Below are positions 10,641 through 21,386 of a stretch of DNA of 64,000 nt, one piece after another (positions within the stretch are counted from its first letter, which is position 1; each line of letters begins with the position of its first letter). The stretch spans positions 75,693,548 to 75,757,547 of the forward strand of contig CM056726.1 of the NCBI GenBank assembly GCA_029844215.1, given 5' to 3'. Under the pieces are notes generated by a model that worked only from the letters and a program-made list of their open reading frames with translations, was not told where the DNA came from and searched no databases. A program made the position numbers and the translations under genes. This stretch comes from Przewalskia tangutica (taxonomy: Eukaryota > Streptophyta > Magnoliopsida > Solanales > Solanaceae).

Positions 10641-11452
10641 ATTTCAAGGACCAGTGAGAGATTTCTTTGGAGAAGGGCTTCATCGGCCTAGTGTTTCTCT
10701 CCCAGGGAAGCCGTATTGTTCGTGAAGAAGAAGGATGGGGCCAGCTGCGTATGTGTGTTGATTACGAGCGGTGAACAAGGTGACTATTAAGAACAGATAC
10801 CCCATTCCCAGGATTGATGACTTGTTCGACCAGTTGCAGGGCGCGAGGTGTTTCTCCAAGATAGACCTACGATCTGGTTACCATCAGGTGCGGTGTAGGG
10901 AGTCGGATGTCCCTAGGATTGCATTCCGGACCTGGTACGGGCACTATGAGATCAGGGTCATGTCTTTCGGCTTGACTAATGCTCCGGCGGTATTTATGGA
11001 TTTGATGAACCGAGTGTTCAAGCCATTTTTGGATACGTTTGTGATAGTATTCATAGATGACATCTTGATTTATTCTCGCTCGGAGCAGGAGCATGCGGAG
11101 CATTTGAGGACGGTGCTGAGAGTTCTCCGGGACCAGCAGTTGTATGCCAAGTTTTCGAAGTGTGAATTTTGGTTAGCATCGGTGGCGTTCTTAGGGCACA
11201 TTGTCGGGGCCGATGGTATTCGGGTGGATACGGCAAAGATCGAGGCAATCAAGACTTGGCCTAGACCGACTACACCGACAGAGGTGCGCAGCTTTTTGGG
11301 CCTTGCGGGTTACTACCGGAGGTTTGTGGAGAAGTTTGCTTCTATTTCAGCACCTTTGACCAAGCTGACTCAGAAGGCAACTAAGTTTCCGTGGACGGAT
11401 GCTTGCGAGAAGGGCTTCCAGTTACTGAAGGAGAAATTGCCGACCGCCACAG
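10641..11452 (+). pseudogene. pol: Reverse transcriptase of H pol
   Basis: RT copies element RNA into DNA. After a poorly readable first 130 bases (several frameshifts around VKKKDG), the frame from 10771 is open for over 220 codons. It shows YPIPRIDDLFDQLQG, KIDLRSGYHQ with catalytic Asp (10864-10866), FGLTNAPAVFMDLMN, FIDDILIY with both catalytic Asp (11050-11061), LYAKFSKCEFW and FLGLAGYYRRFVE. All three catalytic Asp residues are present. The frame runs into the LTR of R2 at 11453, so translation past that point is R2 sequence. This is one of the best-preserved coding stretches in the window. Confidence 0.92.
11448..11452. repeat. R2 target-site duplication, left copy (CACAG)
   Basis: This matches 21098-21102 exactly and flanks the TG...CA ends of R2. 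It lies in the RT-RNase H region of H. Confidence 0.95.
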
Positions 11453-14400
11453 TGTTATACCCCGTATTTCCTGAGTATGTACGCGGGGACGTACGTAGAA
11501 AAGTTTGTGCCTTAAAGTGCTTGGCCGAATTTTATTTGTGCATAACACCCGGTTAGAGTCGTTTTTAGTGAAAGCGTTTTCCACTTTCGTAGGGAATTTC
11601 GCTATGTCATTTTTAATTTTTGCGGATTTTTCAGAGGCGAAACATTTTTGGCCAACGAGAGGCGACACTTGTCACCCTCCCATTGGAGCACGTTAGGCGG
11701 TAAAGAGGTGGACGAATTGGCCATTGTTGGTCAAGGGTTGGTAGGATATTTTGTGGTAGATGGATAAGGTGCACTTGGCAAGATCTTGGCCTACACTTGC
11801 CTTGCACTTGGCAAGATCTTGGCCATTGGTTGGCCTTTGCTAGGCTATAAATACCACCTTTGGAAGACTTATTCATCCTAAAATGTTCTAAGTCTTAGAA
11901 ATCCTCCCCCTCCCCTGGTGTTTGCCTGTCGTCCAAGAGCCCTCCCTAGATAGGCCCTTGTGGCCGAGAGCCTCCCCCGCCCCCCTTTTTGGTGTGGCCG
12001 TGGGGTACCCCCCCCCCTAGCCTAGTTGTTTTCGTATAATACCCCCCCTCTTGATAGAAATACCCTCAAAAGTATTGTTATAATGCCCAAATTACCTTAG
12101 CCATATACCTTGTTGTATTCTAAGGTTATACCTGTGCGATAAGCCCAGAAATACTATTATACTTCCCTTCCGTCACAAAAACCGAAACCCTAGGAAAAAT
12201 CTCCATAGTCCGTTGGAGTATTGTGTAGAAGTTGGTTAGAACTTCTAAGGGTGGTTTAGAGTGGGTTGGAGCGCTCGGAGTTGGAGCTAAACGATTGCCC
12301 AGGATCGACTTTATACTTGGATAATTATGGGCTTATTGAGGTAAATATCTTGTCCCTCTATTGTAATTGGAAATTACATATTGTTAGAATATATAGTTGA
12401 AGTATACTATATATAGAACTGAACGTAGTTATTGGCAATGTCTTTTGACTTAAGCCTGAATAATACTTACGCAATGTCTTTGCGACTTAAGCTGTATTTA
12501 AAGAAGATTCTTCAGTAATTACTTAGGGACATATTCTGATGAACTTGTGAAGTAGTACCGTGGAGTAGAATTGTACGTTAGGGTTAGATGTATAACCCGG
12601 TTGGCTTGGTAGCCGGCCTCGATAGAGGAGGAGATTTACTGTTGTTGCGGGAGGTCTTTGAATTTTACGTAGAATGTTCTCTGAAGAGACCTTATGTTAA
12701 TAAGCGCCTTGTGGCCTTATAGGTGGAAGTACTATGCGTGGCGCGATCTACTTGGCTTAGGGAGTAGCCGCGGTTTGAGGTACTTGGGCGTTTTGCTATT
12801 AGTCGATAATCGTCGCGAGGTATGTGAACCTCTTCCTATCTCTTCTAGCATGATATGTGTGAACTATGTAGTACGATACATGTGCTAAATGTATGTGATT
12901 GGTTTAAAACATAAAGTGTTATAACGACTTTATGGGAAGTTGGTTATAACGACTTTATGTTGGTAAGAAAATACATGTGGTTTTAAAAGTCTTGTTTTGA
13001 ACTATAAGCGGCTTGTTATGTGTTAATAAAGAACTTGAAGTATTTCAAAAGATTTTGAATCATTTTGAAAGAAGAAGTAATACTTGGTTTTGAAAAACTT
13101 AAGAGTTATACTAGCTTTATGGGAAGTTAGGTATAACGGCTTAAGAATGTTTCTTGATTTCCGAAATCAGAATGTGTATCGACAAACCACTGCAGCGTTA
13201 ATAAGAGGAAATGTTTTGACTAATTAAGTATTATTAAAACCAGTAGAAACTTCCATCTGCATAGAAGCTAAGATGAGACAAAATGATATTTTCCTAGATC
13301 ATGGCTGCTGTAATAAGATTGTTATAAACAAGAATATCCTACTCACATATAAGACTTATGTTTCTCAGATAGTTTTAAGGAGAATTATATTCTCAAATGA
13401 ATAAGACTATGAACTACGAAACCTTTCTAAAATGAGAAACTTGAACATTGGAAATTAGGCAAACTTGATCATTGGAAAAGAATGTTGCTACTTGATTTTA
13501 CAAAGAGAAGTAATTGATTTACTTTAAAAGGATAGTCACTCTATTTTATACTACGGGTATTGTGTGACATTGTGAAAGTAACGTATCTTTTAAAGAGTTA
13601 ATGTATGAAGTACTTTGGGGATAAAAACCCGATTTTGTTAATCATATAGTAGAAGGTACCTTGTGTGAACAACTTGATTGTATTGATTTGTGATAGCCTG
13701 GTAATACTTTCTTGATTGCGTTGATAAGTAAACGTGTTGGGATGCTACGTGTGTTAGTATCTTGTGATGTTTGTGTGAAGGGTTTCCCTTGATTGTGCTT
13801 ATTAACTATCGATCGTTATGATAGTATTGTGGCATTCATCTCTTGAGATGATTAGGGGTTAAGCGCCCTCCGTCTGCGGGGTAGACTCGAGCGTCGATGG
13901 ACTATGATTCGAGAATACCTCATGCGAGTCGGGGCCTATGCGAGCTCTGAGAGTTCGGGTTAGTGTCGTCCTTTATGGGCATGCGGTCCGTGTGGCCATG
14001 CGGTGCGAAGTCGGGGCGATCTTGGGAGTAGCTACCCTCGATGCGAGGAATACCTCATGCGGGCGATGAGATTGGCCTATGCGCGGTGCGGGAGTTCGAG
14101 GTTAGACGCGTACATTGATCTGCGGGCAAGTGGCGGCTTTGATCATGTGACGGTCTAGACAGATCTTATGATCTGATTCATGACCTTGTTGGTGCGTGGG
14201 TTTTTAGTAATCGGCTATGCCTTCGTACTTACCGTCTGATTTTATTATGACACAGTGGGACACGGTGTTCATGTGTGTTCCTTGGTGCTTTTATATCATA
14301 GATCGCTGGCGGTGAGGAAGGTATTCCACGGGCATGATTGATGTTGTGGGCACGAGACCCATTGTTATACTTGAGTGATGACTTGAGGCGTGAGTCCCTA

Positions 14401-14938
14401 ACTTGACATGGCGCTTTGTTATAAAGCGTAGTTGGTTATCATACATGTCTCTGCTTTATATGATCGCTATGATTTCATTTCTGATATGTATTTTGATTTC
14501 ACATACTACATTTTTGTTATCGACCTCGCCCGGGCTGCGTTCATCCGCGAGTTGAGGTACACGATCGTTGATCCTAGCTCTCGGTCACAGATTTCAGCGT
14601 TTGGGAAGCTCCGTTTCTCCGAGGCTTATCGGTGGTATAGTCCTGTCGTCGTAAGTGTTTACATTCGGGGTTTGGCGGGGCCTGTCGCCATTGTTGTCGT
14701 ATCATTCTTAGAAGTGCATGTCTTTGTTGTGGCGGGGTTTGTAAAAAGGATTAAACTGCTCATGTAAAAAAAAATTGCTATTTATATATATCTTGAAGGT
14801 AACCGCTTTGGTTGCTTTGTCTTATTTCAATTGTCTTATTACACTGGTTTCATGTATTGTCTTTATGTTCGTGATTACTCGATGTATGTCTACTTGGGTG
14901 CCCGGTAAGGCACGGTCACGGGCAGGTTAGTCGTGACA
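11453..14938 (+). repeat. R2 5' LTR, 3.49 kb
   Basis: It starts with a clean TGTTATACCCCGTATTTCC and ends with a degraded copy of the usual end (GGGCAGGTTAG, then TCGTGACA). It contains CCATTGG plus TATA (11845), a C-rich tract (11900-12050), the duplicated GGCAATGTCTT motif (about 12436 and 12472), two inverted repeats with CTTTATGGGAAGTT loops (about 12918-12960 and 13105-13137), and a GAATACCTCATGCGG cluster (13912-14065). No gene. Confidence 0.93.
11845..11854 (+). promoter_or_regulatory. TATA box of R2 5' LTR
   Basis: CTATAAATAC lies 393 bases into the LTR, just downstream of CCATTGGTTGGCC. Transcription of R2 would start a few tens of bases later. Confidence 0.7.
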
Positions 14939-14942
14939 AAAG

Positions 14943-14953
14943 TGGTATCGAGC
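14943..14953 (+). other. Primer-binding site of R2
   Basis: TGGTATCGAGC follows the LTR end TGACA. It is one A short of the tRNA-iMet complement. Confidence 0.85.
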
Positions 14954-15140
14954 GATTAATCCTCGGAAAGTGTCTGAGCCGTATCGATGAAGTCTTGATT
15001 ATCGGTGTGTTGTGCACCACACCAATAATCGAGGAGGCTATAGGATATTTTAGGATTGGTTTCTATTCTTCTCACTCGAGATCGTGCCTTAGAGTGTGTT
15101 GTAAGTTGGACCCTCTAACGTATTTCTTTCCCTTACCGCT

Positions 15141-15240
15141 ATGCCTCGCGTGCAGGCAACCCGGGAGAGGCAAAGCGGCGGAGGCTGCGAGTAGAGTTGA
15201 GAGGTTGCGAGGGCACAGGCCCAATCCTTACCTAGGTAGT
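15141..15240 (+). pseudogene. gag: gag N-terminal relic (R2)
   Basis: ATGCCTCGCGTGCAGGCAAC is the counterpart of the gag start in R3 (23965) and R6 (40150). The frame diverges after about 20 residues and the main Gag core (the EYNVEFDSLARYV region) is not found. A Gag product from this copy is not credible. Confidence 0.65.
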
Positions 15241-16540
15241 GCTTCATTCGGGATTTCTGCGGCGTCACTAGCCCGCAGAGTTTGCGGCAGCGGCGGCCCT
15301 CTGCGGCCATGATATATGAACCTTCGATTCCACGGCCGAACAGAGAATTTAGATTGCAAAAGCGACCACTTACTAGCTATAGATTTGGCTACCAGAGAGT
15401 ATACCGATGTCCGCGAGTCTTGAGGACTATCTAAAAGAGGTTGTGCAAGAGTAATTCTTGATTAGGCGAGCATGGCACGTATGCGGGCTTATGCGCAGTG
15501 GCCGAGACGTGTAGAGATCGACGTGTTAACGAAGGACACGAGAAGAGGGCGAGCGGCAAGGTCCTTTAGTAACTTTTGGCGAGTCGCCTCACGAGATTAG
15601 ATTATGCACATCCACCGGTCTGCGAGGTCCTCCACGAATTTCGGGGCGTTCGGGGTATGCGGGAGTTGGTCGAGCTCGAGCTTCCGTTCACGGCTCTGCG
15701 TAGGTTCCGACCATCCGATTCGATTTTCGGTGTTCACAATGTGGCGGCGTCGTCGAGGAATGTCGTCTTTTAGTTGGTGCGTGTCGTACTATGACCGTCG
15801 AGTCTGTTGTCGAAAAGAGTGTCCTTGCGGGAGGACTTAGCCTTCGGGATCGGTGGGTAGTTCGTCATCTCCCAGCTATCGCCACTACAGGCGAGTTTGA
15901 TTAGAACGACTAAGGGAGTGAAGCGATGAACATAGATCTATCCTTAACCTCTAGAGTTTTGTATAGGTGATAAGGTGAGTATACCTTAGGTGCTATGTTA
16001 CGATAGCGATGTGTTAGTTGTGATTTGAAATCATGGTTGTTTAACCGAGTAAGATTTTGGGGGATAGAGAAAGTGTGAGCCTTAGAGCTTTATACGTAGA
16101 GACCTTAGAGGTGAGGCCATCTCGAGAAAAAGGTGTAGTGTTATGTTTGACCCTTATCGGAGTGCATAGTGCACATGAGTTATGTTGGGACAGGTCCCTA
16201 GTAGTGTGGAATGAAAGAGGGTAGTTGAGCTAAGAAGACCGCTAGGTTTTCGTAACGTGATTAGTGAGATTGTTCCGGTTCGGGGAGCTAGTATGATGCG
16301 CGTTGCCGGGTCGGGTTGAGGCCACGTTGCGGGTCAACCGCGGCGGGTTTGGTGGTGGGGTCGGTTGTGGTGGTCCCGCTTGTGGTAGGTCACGCGGTGT
16401 TAGACCCGTGTTCGATTAACAGTCTGAGTTCGTGGATGCATTCGACCGGTGGTCGGGTCGATGGGGGCAGCCCATCGTGTTCTTCGTTCGGGACCGTTTA
16501 CTCGGCTGTGTTGAGTTATCTGAAGGGTTGAAAGGATGCA

Positions 16541-17020
16541 CGGGGTGCCTACCTTCACCTTATGTCAGACAGTGAAGCCCAGGTTGTGGCTATTTTTCGT
16601 CTTCTAAAAGTTTACCAGGCAGGGTTAAGAACTCAGGTGAGTCTCAGAATCGCATTCGCCCTCGGGCCAGTGCGTGGATTTCAGAGGTAGTCGTGGGGGG
16701 ATTGTTGTCTCCTATGGAGGAAGTGTTTAAGCTACCATTTCAGTGTTCGGATATCGCTTTGTGAAGCCTTGTAGGGGCGGAAGTGTAAATTGTCGGTCGA
16801 TTGGTTCGATGTTGGCAAGGTTCAGTTAGTTGGTTGAGCTTGTTCCGGTGAGTGTGGATAGTCTGAAGCTTGTCTAGAAGAAGTTACGCGGCTCGGAGGA
16901 ATTGTGCGGATAATCGGCGGCGCTTAGAGTTCAGGTTGGCCGGTCGGTCTTCTTGAAGGTACCACCCGGGTTGGGTGTGAGTTTGGAATCTGAGAGGAAC
17001 TTAGCGAGTTACTTTGGGCC
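16541..17020 (+). pseudogene. pol: Decayed integrase relic (R2)
   Basis: The relic aligns by eye with integrase of H and R3 over three blocks: GTGCCTACCTTCACCTT to GTGAGTCTCAGAATCGC (around the second catalytic Asp), CTACCATTTCAGTGTTCGG to GGGGCGGAAGTGTAAA (the SYHSS...YEALYGRKC region), and GTGCGGATAATCGGCGGCGC to GGTCTTCTTGAAGGTACC (the YADNRRR...VFLKVSP region). Stops and gaps break every frame. R1 and R8 carry the same relic with shared substitutions, so it was already dead when the family spread. Confidence 0.7.
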
Positions 17021-17621
17021 GCACGAGTTCATGTGAAGAATAGGCGGGTTGCCTATATGTTAGCTTTTGTCGTCCGACTTAGGAGGTATGCGTCCGGTCT
17101 TCGTATTGTTATGATCGGAAAAGTATCTGAGATCCATCAGTGTTCCCACTTAATGATGACCACGTTAGAGATAGTAGCCCCAGTTTTGGAAAGCGATGTC
17201 GAAATGTGGAAAGAGTTCGAGTATCGACATCCTCGGGGATCGCGCATGCGATCGGTACCATTTGTTGGGTCGTCGGAGCAAGGCTCGCGACAAAGGGACA
17301 AAAGTGGTACCATTTGTTGGGTCGCCTGAGAAGGTTAATGCCTCAGGCAAAGTGACAAAGTGGTATCTACGACGAGTAAAGAGAGAAGCGAGCATAGATG
17401 TGATCATTTCTTTTGTTTGGAAAGTGTGGAAGAAGTATATTTTAGACCCCGGTGAGGAGTGTTTTGTGGTGATGATTAGAGGTGTTTCCTCGTGGACTTT
17501 GACGTAAGTATTTCTGTAGTGCGGTATGTGGCGGGATTGTTCTCGTAAGAATAGTAGTGAAGACTATATTGGCGCGCGTTTGTTTTGAGACTTATAAGGA
17601 ACATTCGGGACGAATGTTTCT

Positions 17622-17634
17622 AAGGAGGGGAGAA
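17622..17634 (+). other. Polypurine tract of R2
   Basis: AAGGAGGGGAGAATG-type tract immediately precedes the 3' LTR. The conserved ACATTCGGGACGAATGTTTC lies just upstream. Confidence 0.85.
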
Positions 17635-20600
17635 TGTTATACCAGTATTTCACGAGTATGTGCGCGGGGCGTCGTAGAAAAGTTTGTGCCTTAAAGTGCT
17701 TGGCGAATTTTATTTGTGCATAACACCCGGTTAGAGTCGTTTTTAGTGAAACGTTTTCCACTGACTTTCGTAGGGAATTTCGGCTATGTCATTTTTAATT
17801 TTTGCGGATTTTTAGAGAGGCGAAACATTTTTGGCCAACGAGAGGCGACACTTGTCACCTCCCATTGGAGCACGTTAGGCGGTAAAGAGGTGGGCGAATT
17901 GGCCATTGTTGGTCAAGGGTTGGTAGGATATTTTGTGGTAGATGGATAAGGTGCACTTGGCAAGATCTTGGCCTACACTTGCCTTGCACTTGGCAAGATC
18001 TTGGCCATTGGTTGGCCTTTGCTAGGCTATAAATACCCGCCCCTTTGGAAGACTTATTCATCCTAAAATGTTCTAAGTCTTAGAAATCCTCCCCCTCCTC
18101 TTGTTTGACTCTCGTCAGAGCCCCCTCCTAGATAGGCCACTTGTGGCGAAAGCCTCCCTCCCCCTTTTTGGTGTGGTAGTGGGTACCCACTGCTAGTTGT
18201 TTTAATAATACCCCCTCTTGATGGAAATACCCTCAAAAGTATTGTTATAATGCCCAAATTACCTTAGCCATATACCTTGTTGTATTCTAAGGTTATACTA
18301 TCTGATAAGCCCGAAATACTATTATACTTCCTTAGTCACAAAAACCAAACCACAGGAAAAATCTCCATAGTCAGTTGGAGTATTGTGTAGAAGTTGGTTA
18401 GAACTTCTAAGGGTGGTTTAGAGTGGGTTGGGCGCTCGGAGTTGGAGCTAAGCGATTGCCCGGGATCGACTTTATACTTGGATAATTATGGGCTTATTGA
18501 GGTAAATATCTTGTCCTCTATTGTAATTGGAAATTACATATTGTTAGAATATATAGTTGAAGTATACTATATATAGAATCGAGCGTAGTTATTGGCAATG
18601 TCTTTTGACTTAAGCTGAATAATACTTACAGCAATGTCTTGCGACTTAAGCTGTATTTAAAGAAGATTCTTGAGCAGTAATTACTTAGGGTGTATTACAG
18701 TGAGACTTGTGAAGTAGTGCAGTGGAGTAGAATTGTACCGTTAGGGTTAGATGTATAACCCCAGGTTGGCTTGGTGGCCGGCCTCGATAGAGGAGGAGAT
18801 TTCTGTTGTTGCGGGAGAGTCTTTGCGAATTTTACGTAGAATGTTCTCTGAAGAGACCTTATGTTAATAAAGCGCCTTGTGGCCTTATAGGTGGAAGTAC
18901 TATGCGTGGCGCGATCTACTTGGCTTAGGGAGTAGCCGGCGGTTTGAGGTACTTGGGCGTTTTGCTATTAGTCGATAATCGTCGCGAGGTATGTGAACCT
19001 CTTCCTATCTCTTCTAGCGTGATATGTGTGAACTATGTAGTGCTACATGTGCTAAATGTATGTGATTGGTTTAAAACATAAAGTGTTATAACGACTTTAT
19101 GGGAAGTTGGTTATAACAACTTTATGTTGGTAAGAAAATACATGTGGTTTTAAAAGTCTTGTTTTGAACTATAAGCGGCTTGTTATGTGTTAATAAAGAA
19201 CTTGAAGTATTTCAAAAGATTTTGAATCATTTTGAAAGAAGAAGTAATACTTGGTTTTGAAAAACTTAAGAGTTATACTAGCTTTATGGGAAGTTAGGTA
19301 TAACGGCTTAAGAATGTTTCTTGATTTGGAAATCGAATGTGTATCGACAAACCAACTGCGGCGTTAATAAGAGGAAATGTTTTGACTAATTAAGTATTAT
19401 TAAAACCGAGAGAAACTTCCATCTGCATAGAAGCTAAGATGAGACAAAATGATATTTCTAGATCATGGTCTTTGTAATAAGATTGTTATAAACAAGAATA
19501 TCCTACTCACATATAAGACTTATGTTTCTCGGATAGTTTTAAGGAGAATTATATTCTCAAATGAATAAGACTATGAACTACTGAAACCTTTCTAAAATGA
19601 GAAACTTGAACATTGGAAATTAGGCAAACTTGATCATTGGAAAAGAATGTTGCTACTTGATTTTACAAAGAGAAGTAATTGATTTACTTTAAAAGGATAG
19701 TCACTCTATTTTATACTACGTATTGTGTGACATTGTGAAAGTAACGTATCTTTTAAAGAGTTAATGTATGAAGTACTTTGGGGATAAAAACCCGATTTTG
19801 TTAATCATATAGTAGAAGGTACCTTGTGTGAACAACTTGATTGTATTGATTTGTGATAGCACAGTAATACTTTCTTGATTGCGTTGATAAGTAAACGTGT
19901 TGGGATCTTCGTGTGTTAGTATCTTGTGATGTTTGTGTGAAGGGTTTCCCTTGATTGTGCTTATTAACTATCGGTCGTTATGATAGTATTGTTGCATTCA
20001 TCTCTTGAGATGATTCCGGTTAAGCGCCTCCGTCACGGGGTAGACTTCAAAGGGTCGATGGACCTATGATTCGAGAATACCTCATGCAGTCGGGGCCTAT
20101 CGCGGGCTCTGAGTTCGTGTTAGTGTCGTCCTTTATGGGCATGCGGTCCATGTGGCGTGCGGTGCGAAGTCGGGGCGATCTTGAGTAGCTACCTCGATGC
20201 GGGAATACCTCATGCGGGCGATGAGATTGGCCTATGCGGGCTGCGGGAGTTCGAGGTTAGGCAGCGTACATTAATCTGCGGGCAAGTGGCGGCTTTGATC
20301 ATGTAATGATCTAGACAGATCTTATAATCTGATTCATGACCTTGTTGGTGCGTAGGTTTTTAGTAGTCGGCTATGCCTTCGTACTTACCGTCTGATTTTA
20401 TTATGACACGTGGGACACGGTGTTCATGTGTGTTCCTTGGTGCTTTTATATCATAGGCTAGCGGTGAGGAAGGTATTCCACGCATGATTGATGTTGTGGG
20501 CACGAGACCCATTGTTATACTTGAGTGATGACTTGAGGCGTGAGTCCACAACGACATGCGCTTTGTTATAAAGCGTAGTTGGTTATCATACATGTCTCTG

Positions 20601-21097
20601 CTTTATATGATGCTATGATTTCATTTACGATGTATTTTCGATTTCACATACTAAATTTTTGTTATCGACCTCGCCCGAGGTGCGTTCATCTGCGAGTTGA
20701 GGTACACGATCGTTGATCCTAGCTCTCGAGTCACGATTTGGCGTTTGGGAAGCTCGTTTCTCGGAGGCTTATCGGTGGTATAGTCCCTGTCGTCGTAAGT
20801 GTTTACATTCGGGGTTTGGCGGGGCCCTGTCCGCCATTGTTGTCGTATCATTCTTAAGTGCAGAAATGCTGTTGTGGCGGGGTTTGTAAAAAGGATTAAG
20901 CTGTTCATGTAAAAAAAAAATTGCTATTTATATATATCCGAAGGTAACCGTTTTGGTTAGCTTTGTCTTATTTATTTCAACATCTTATTACACTGGTTTC
21001 ATGTATTGTCTTTATGTTCCGCTGATTACTCTGATGTATGTCTACTTGGGTGCCCGGGGTAAGGCACCGGTCACGGGCCCGGGTTCGGGTCGTGACA
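17635..21097 (+). repeat. R2 3' LTR, 3.46 kb
   Basis: Partner of 11453-14938. Here the start is degraded (TGTTATACCAGTATTTCACG) while the end is clean (CACGGGCCCGGGTTCGGG, then TCGTGACA), the mirror image of the 5' LTR. The same promoter, inverted repeats (for example 19272-19304) and GAATACCTCATGC cluster (20075-20215) are present. No gene. Confidence 0.93.
18027..18036 (+). promoter_or_regulatory. TATA box of R2 3' LTR
   Basis: CTATAAATAC with CCATTGG upstream, 393 bases into the LTR as in the 5' copy. Any activity here would read outward into H RNase H. Confidence 0.65.
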
Positions 21098-21102
21098 CAC
21101 AG
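21098..21102. repeat. R2 target-site duplication, right copy (CACAG)
   Basis: Matches 11448-11452. Skipping R2 and one copy returns the H frame without a shift. Confidence 0.95.
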
Positions 21103-21386
21103 TTCTTACTTTTCCAGAGGGTCCAGACGGCTATGTGGTTTATTGTGATGCGTCGGGCATCGGGCTTGGATGTGTGTTGATGCAGCAGGGCAAGGTTATA
21201 GCTTACGCATCTCGACAGCTCAAGAAGCATGAGAAGAACTACCCCACACATGACTTAGAGTTGGCAGCAGTGATTCATGCCTTAAAAATCTAGAGACATT
21301 ATTTGTATGGAGTTCACGTGGATATTTACACATACCACAAGAGCCTCCAGTATATCTTCAGCCAGAGGGAGTTGAACTTACGACAG
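21103..21386 (+). pseudogene. pol: RNase H segment of H pol
   Basis: RNase H removes the RNA strand during reverse transcription. The frame (codons starting at 21105) continues directly from the RT piece and shows VVYCDASGIGLGCVLMQ with catalytic Asp at 21147-21149, then ASRQLKKHEKNYPTHDLELA with the conserved Glu. Two defects are visible: a TAG stop (21291-21293) where Trp is expected before RHYLYG, and TYHKSLQYIF in place of TDHKSLQYIF, so the catalytic Asp is a Tyr (TAC, 21333-21335). The domain is cut at 21387 by R3 and finishes at 30973. Confidence 0.9.
21382..21386. repeat. R3 target-site copy, left (GACAG)
   Basis: The five bases before the R3 TG end. On the right side (30971 onward) the element end and this copy are garbled to GTCGTGATGCGAGAG, so the pair is inferred from the H frame, which continues there. 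Confidence 0.6.

Larger units (their letters stand above)
14939..17634 (+). other. R2 internal region, non-coding
   Basis: The order is primer-binding site, gag start relic (15141), a stretch of about 1.2 kb with no recognisable coding, the integrase relic (16541-17020), a segment with a short duplication of GGTACCATTTGTTGGGTCG (about 17258 and 17309), and the polypurine tract. GTGGGGTCGGTTGTGGTGG (about 16354) is shared with R1 (about 2704) and resembles R5 (46830-46960), showing common descent. Nothing here can encode a full protein. Confidence 0.8.
11453..21097 (+). mobile_element. R2: complete non-autonomous LTR element, 9.6 kb
   Basis: R2 has two LTRs (3486 and 3463 bases), a primer-binding site, a polypurine tract and a perfect 5-bp target-site duplication CACAG (11448-11452 and 21098-21102). 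The 2.7-kb internal region has no working gag or pol. Long LTRs around a non-coding interior fit the LARD class, which depends on proteins made by related elements. AT-rich parts of the two LTRs are identical (for example 200 bases at 12961-13160 and 19128-19327), so the insertion looks recent; see findings on CHG-site differences. Confidence 0.93.

Noticed and set aside
15089..15312. Short ORFs in the R2 internal region as host genes
   Set aside because: They overlap the gag start relic and non-coding LARD sequence, are not conserved in frame in R1, and have no recognisable domain.
11453..21097. RIP-like or cytosine-deamination mutation of repeats
   Set aside because: Differences between LTRs are mainly base losses at CHG sites, not C-to-T or G-to-A transitions.
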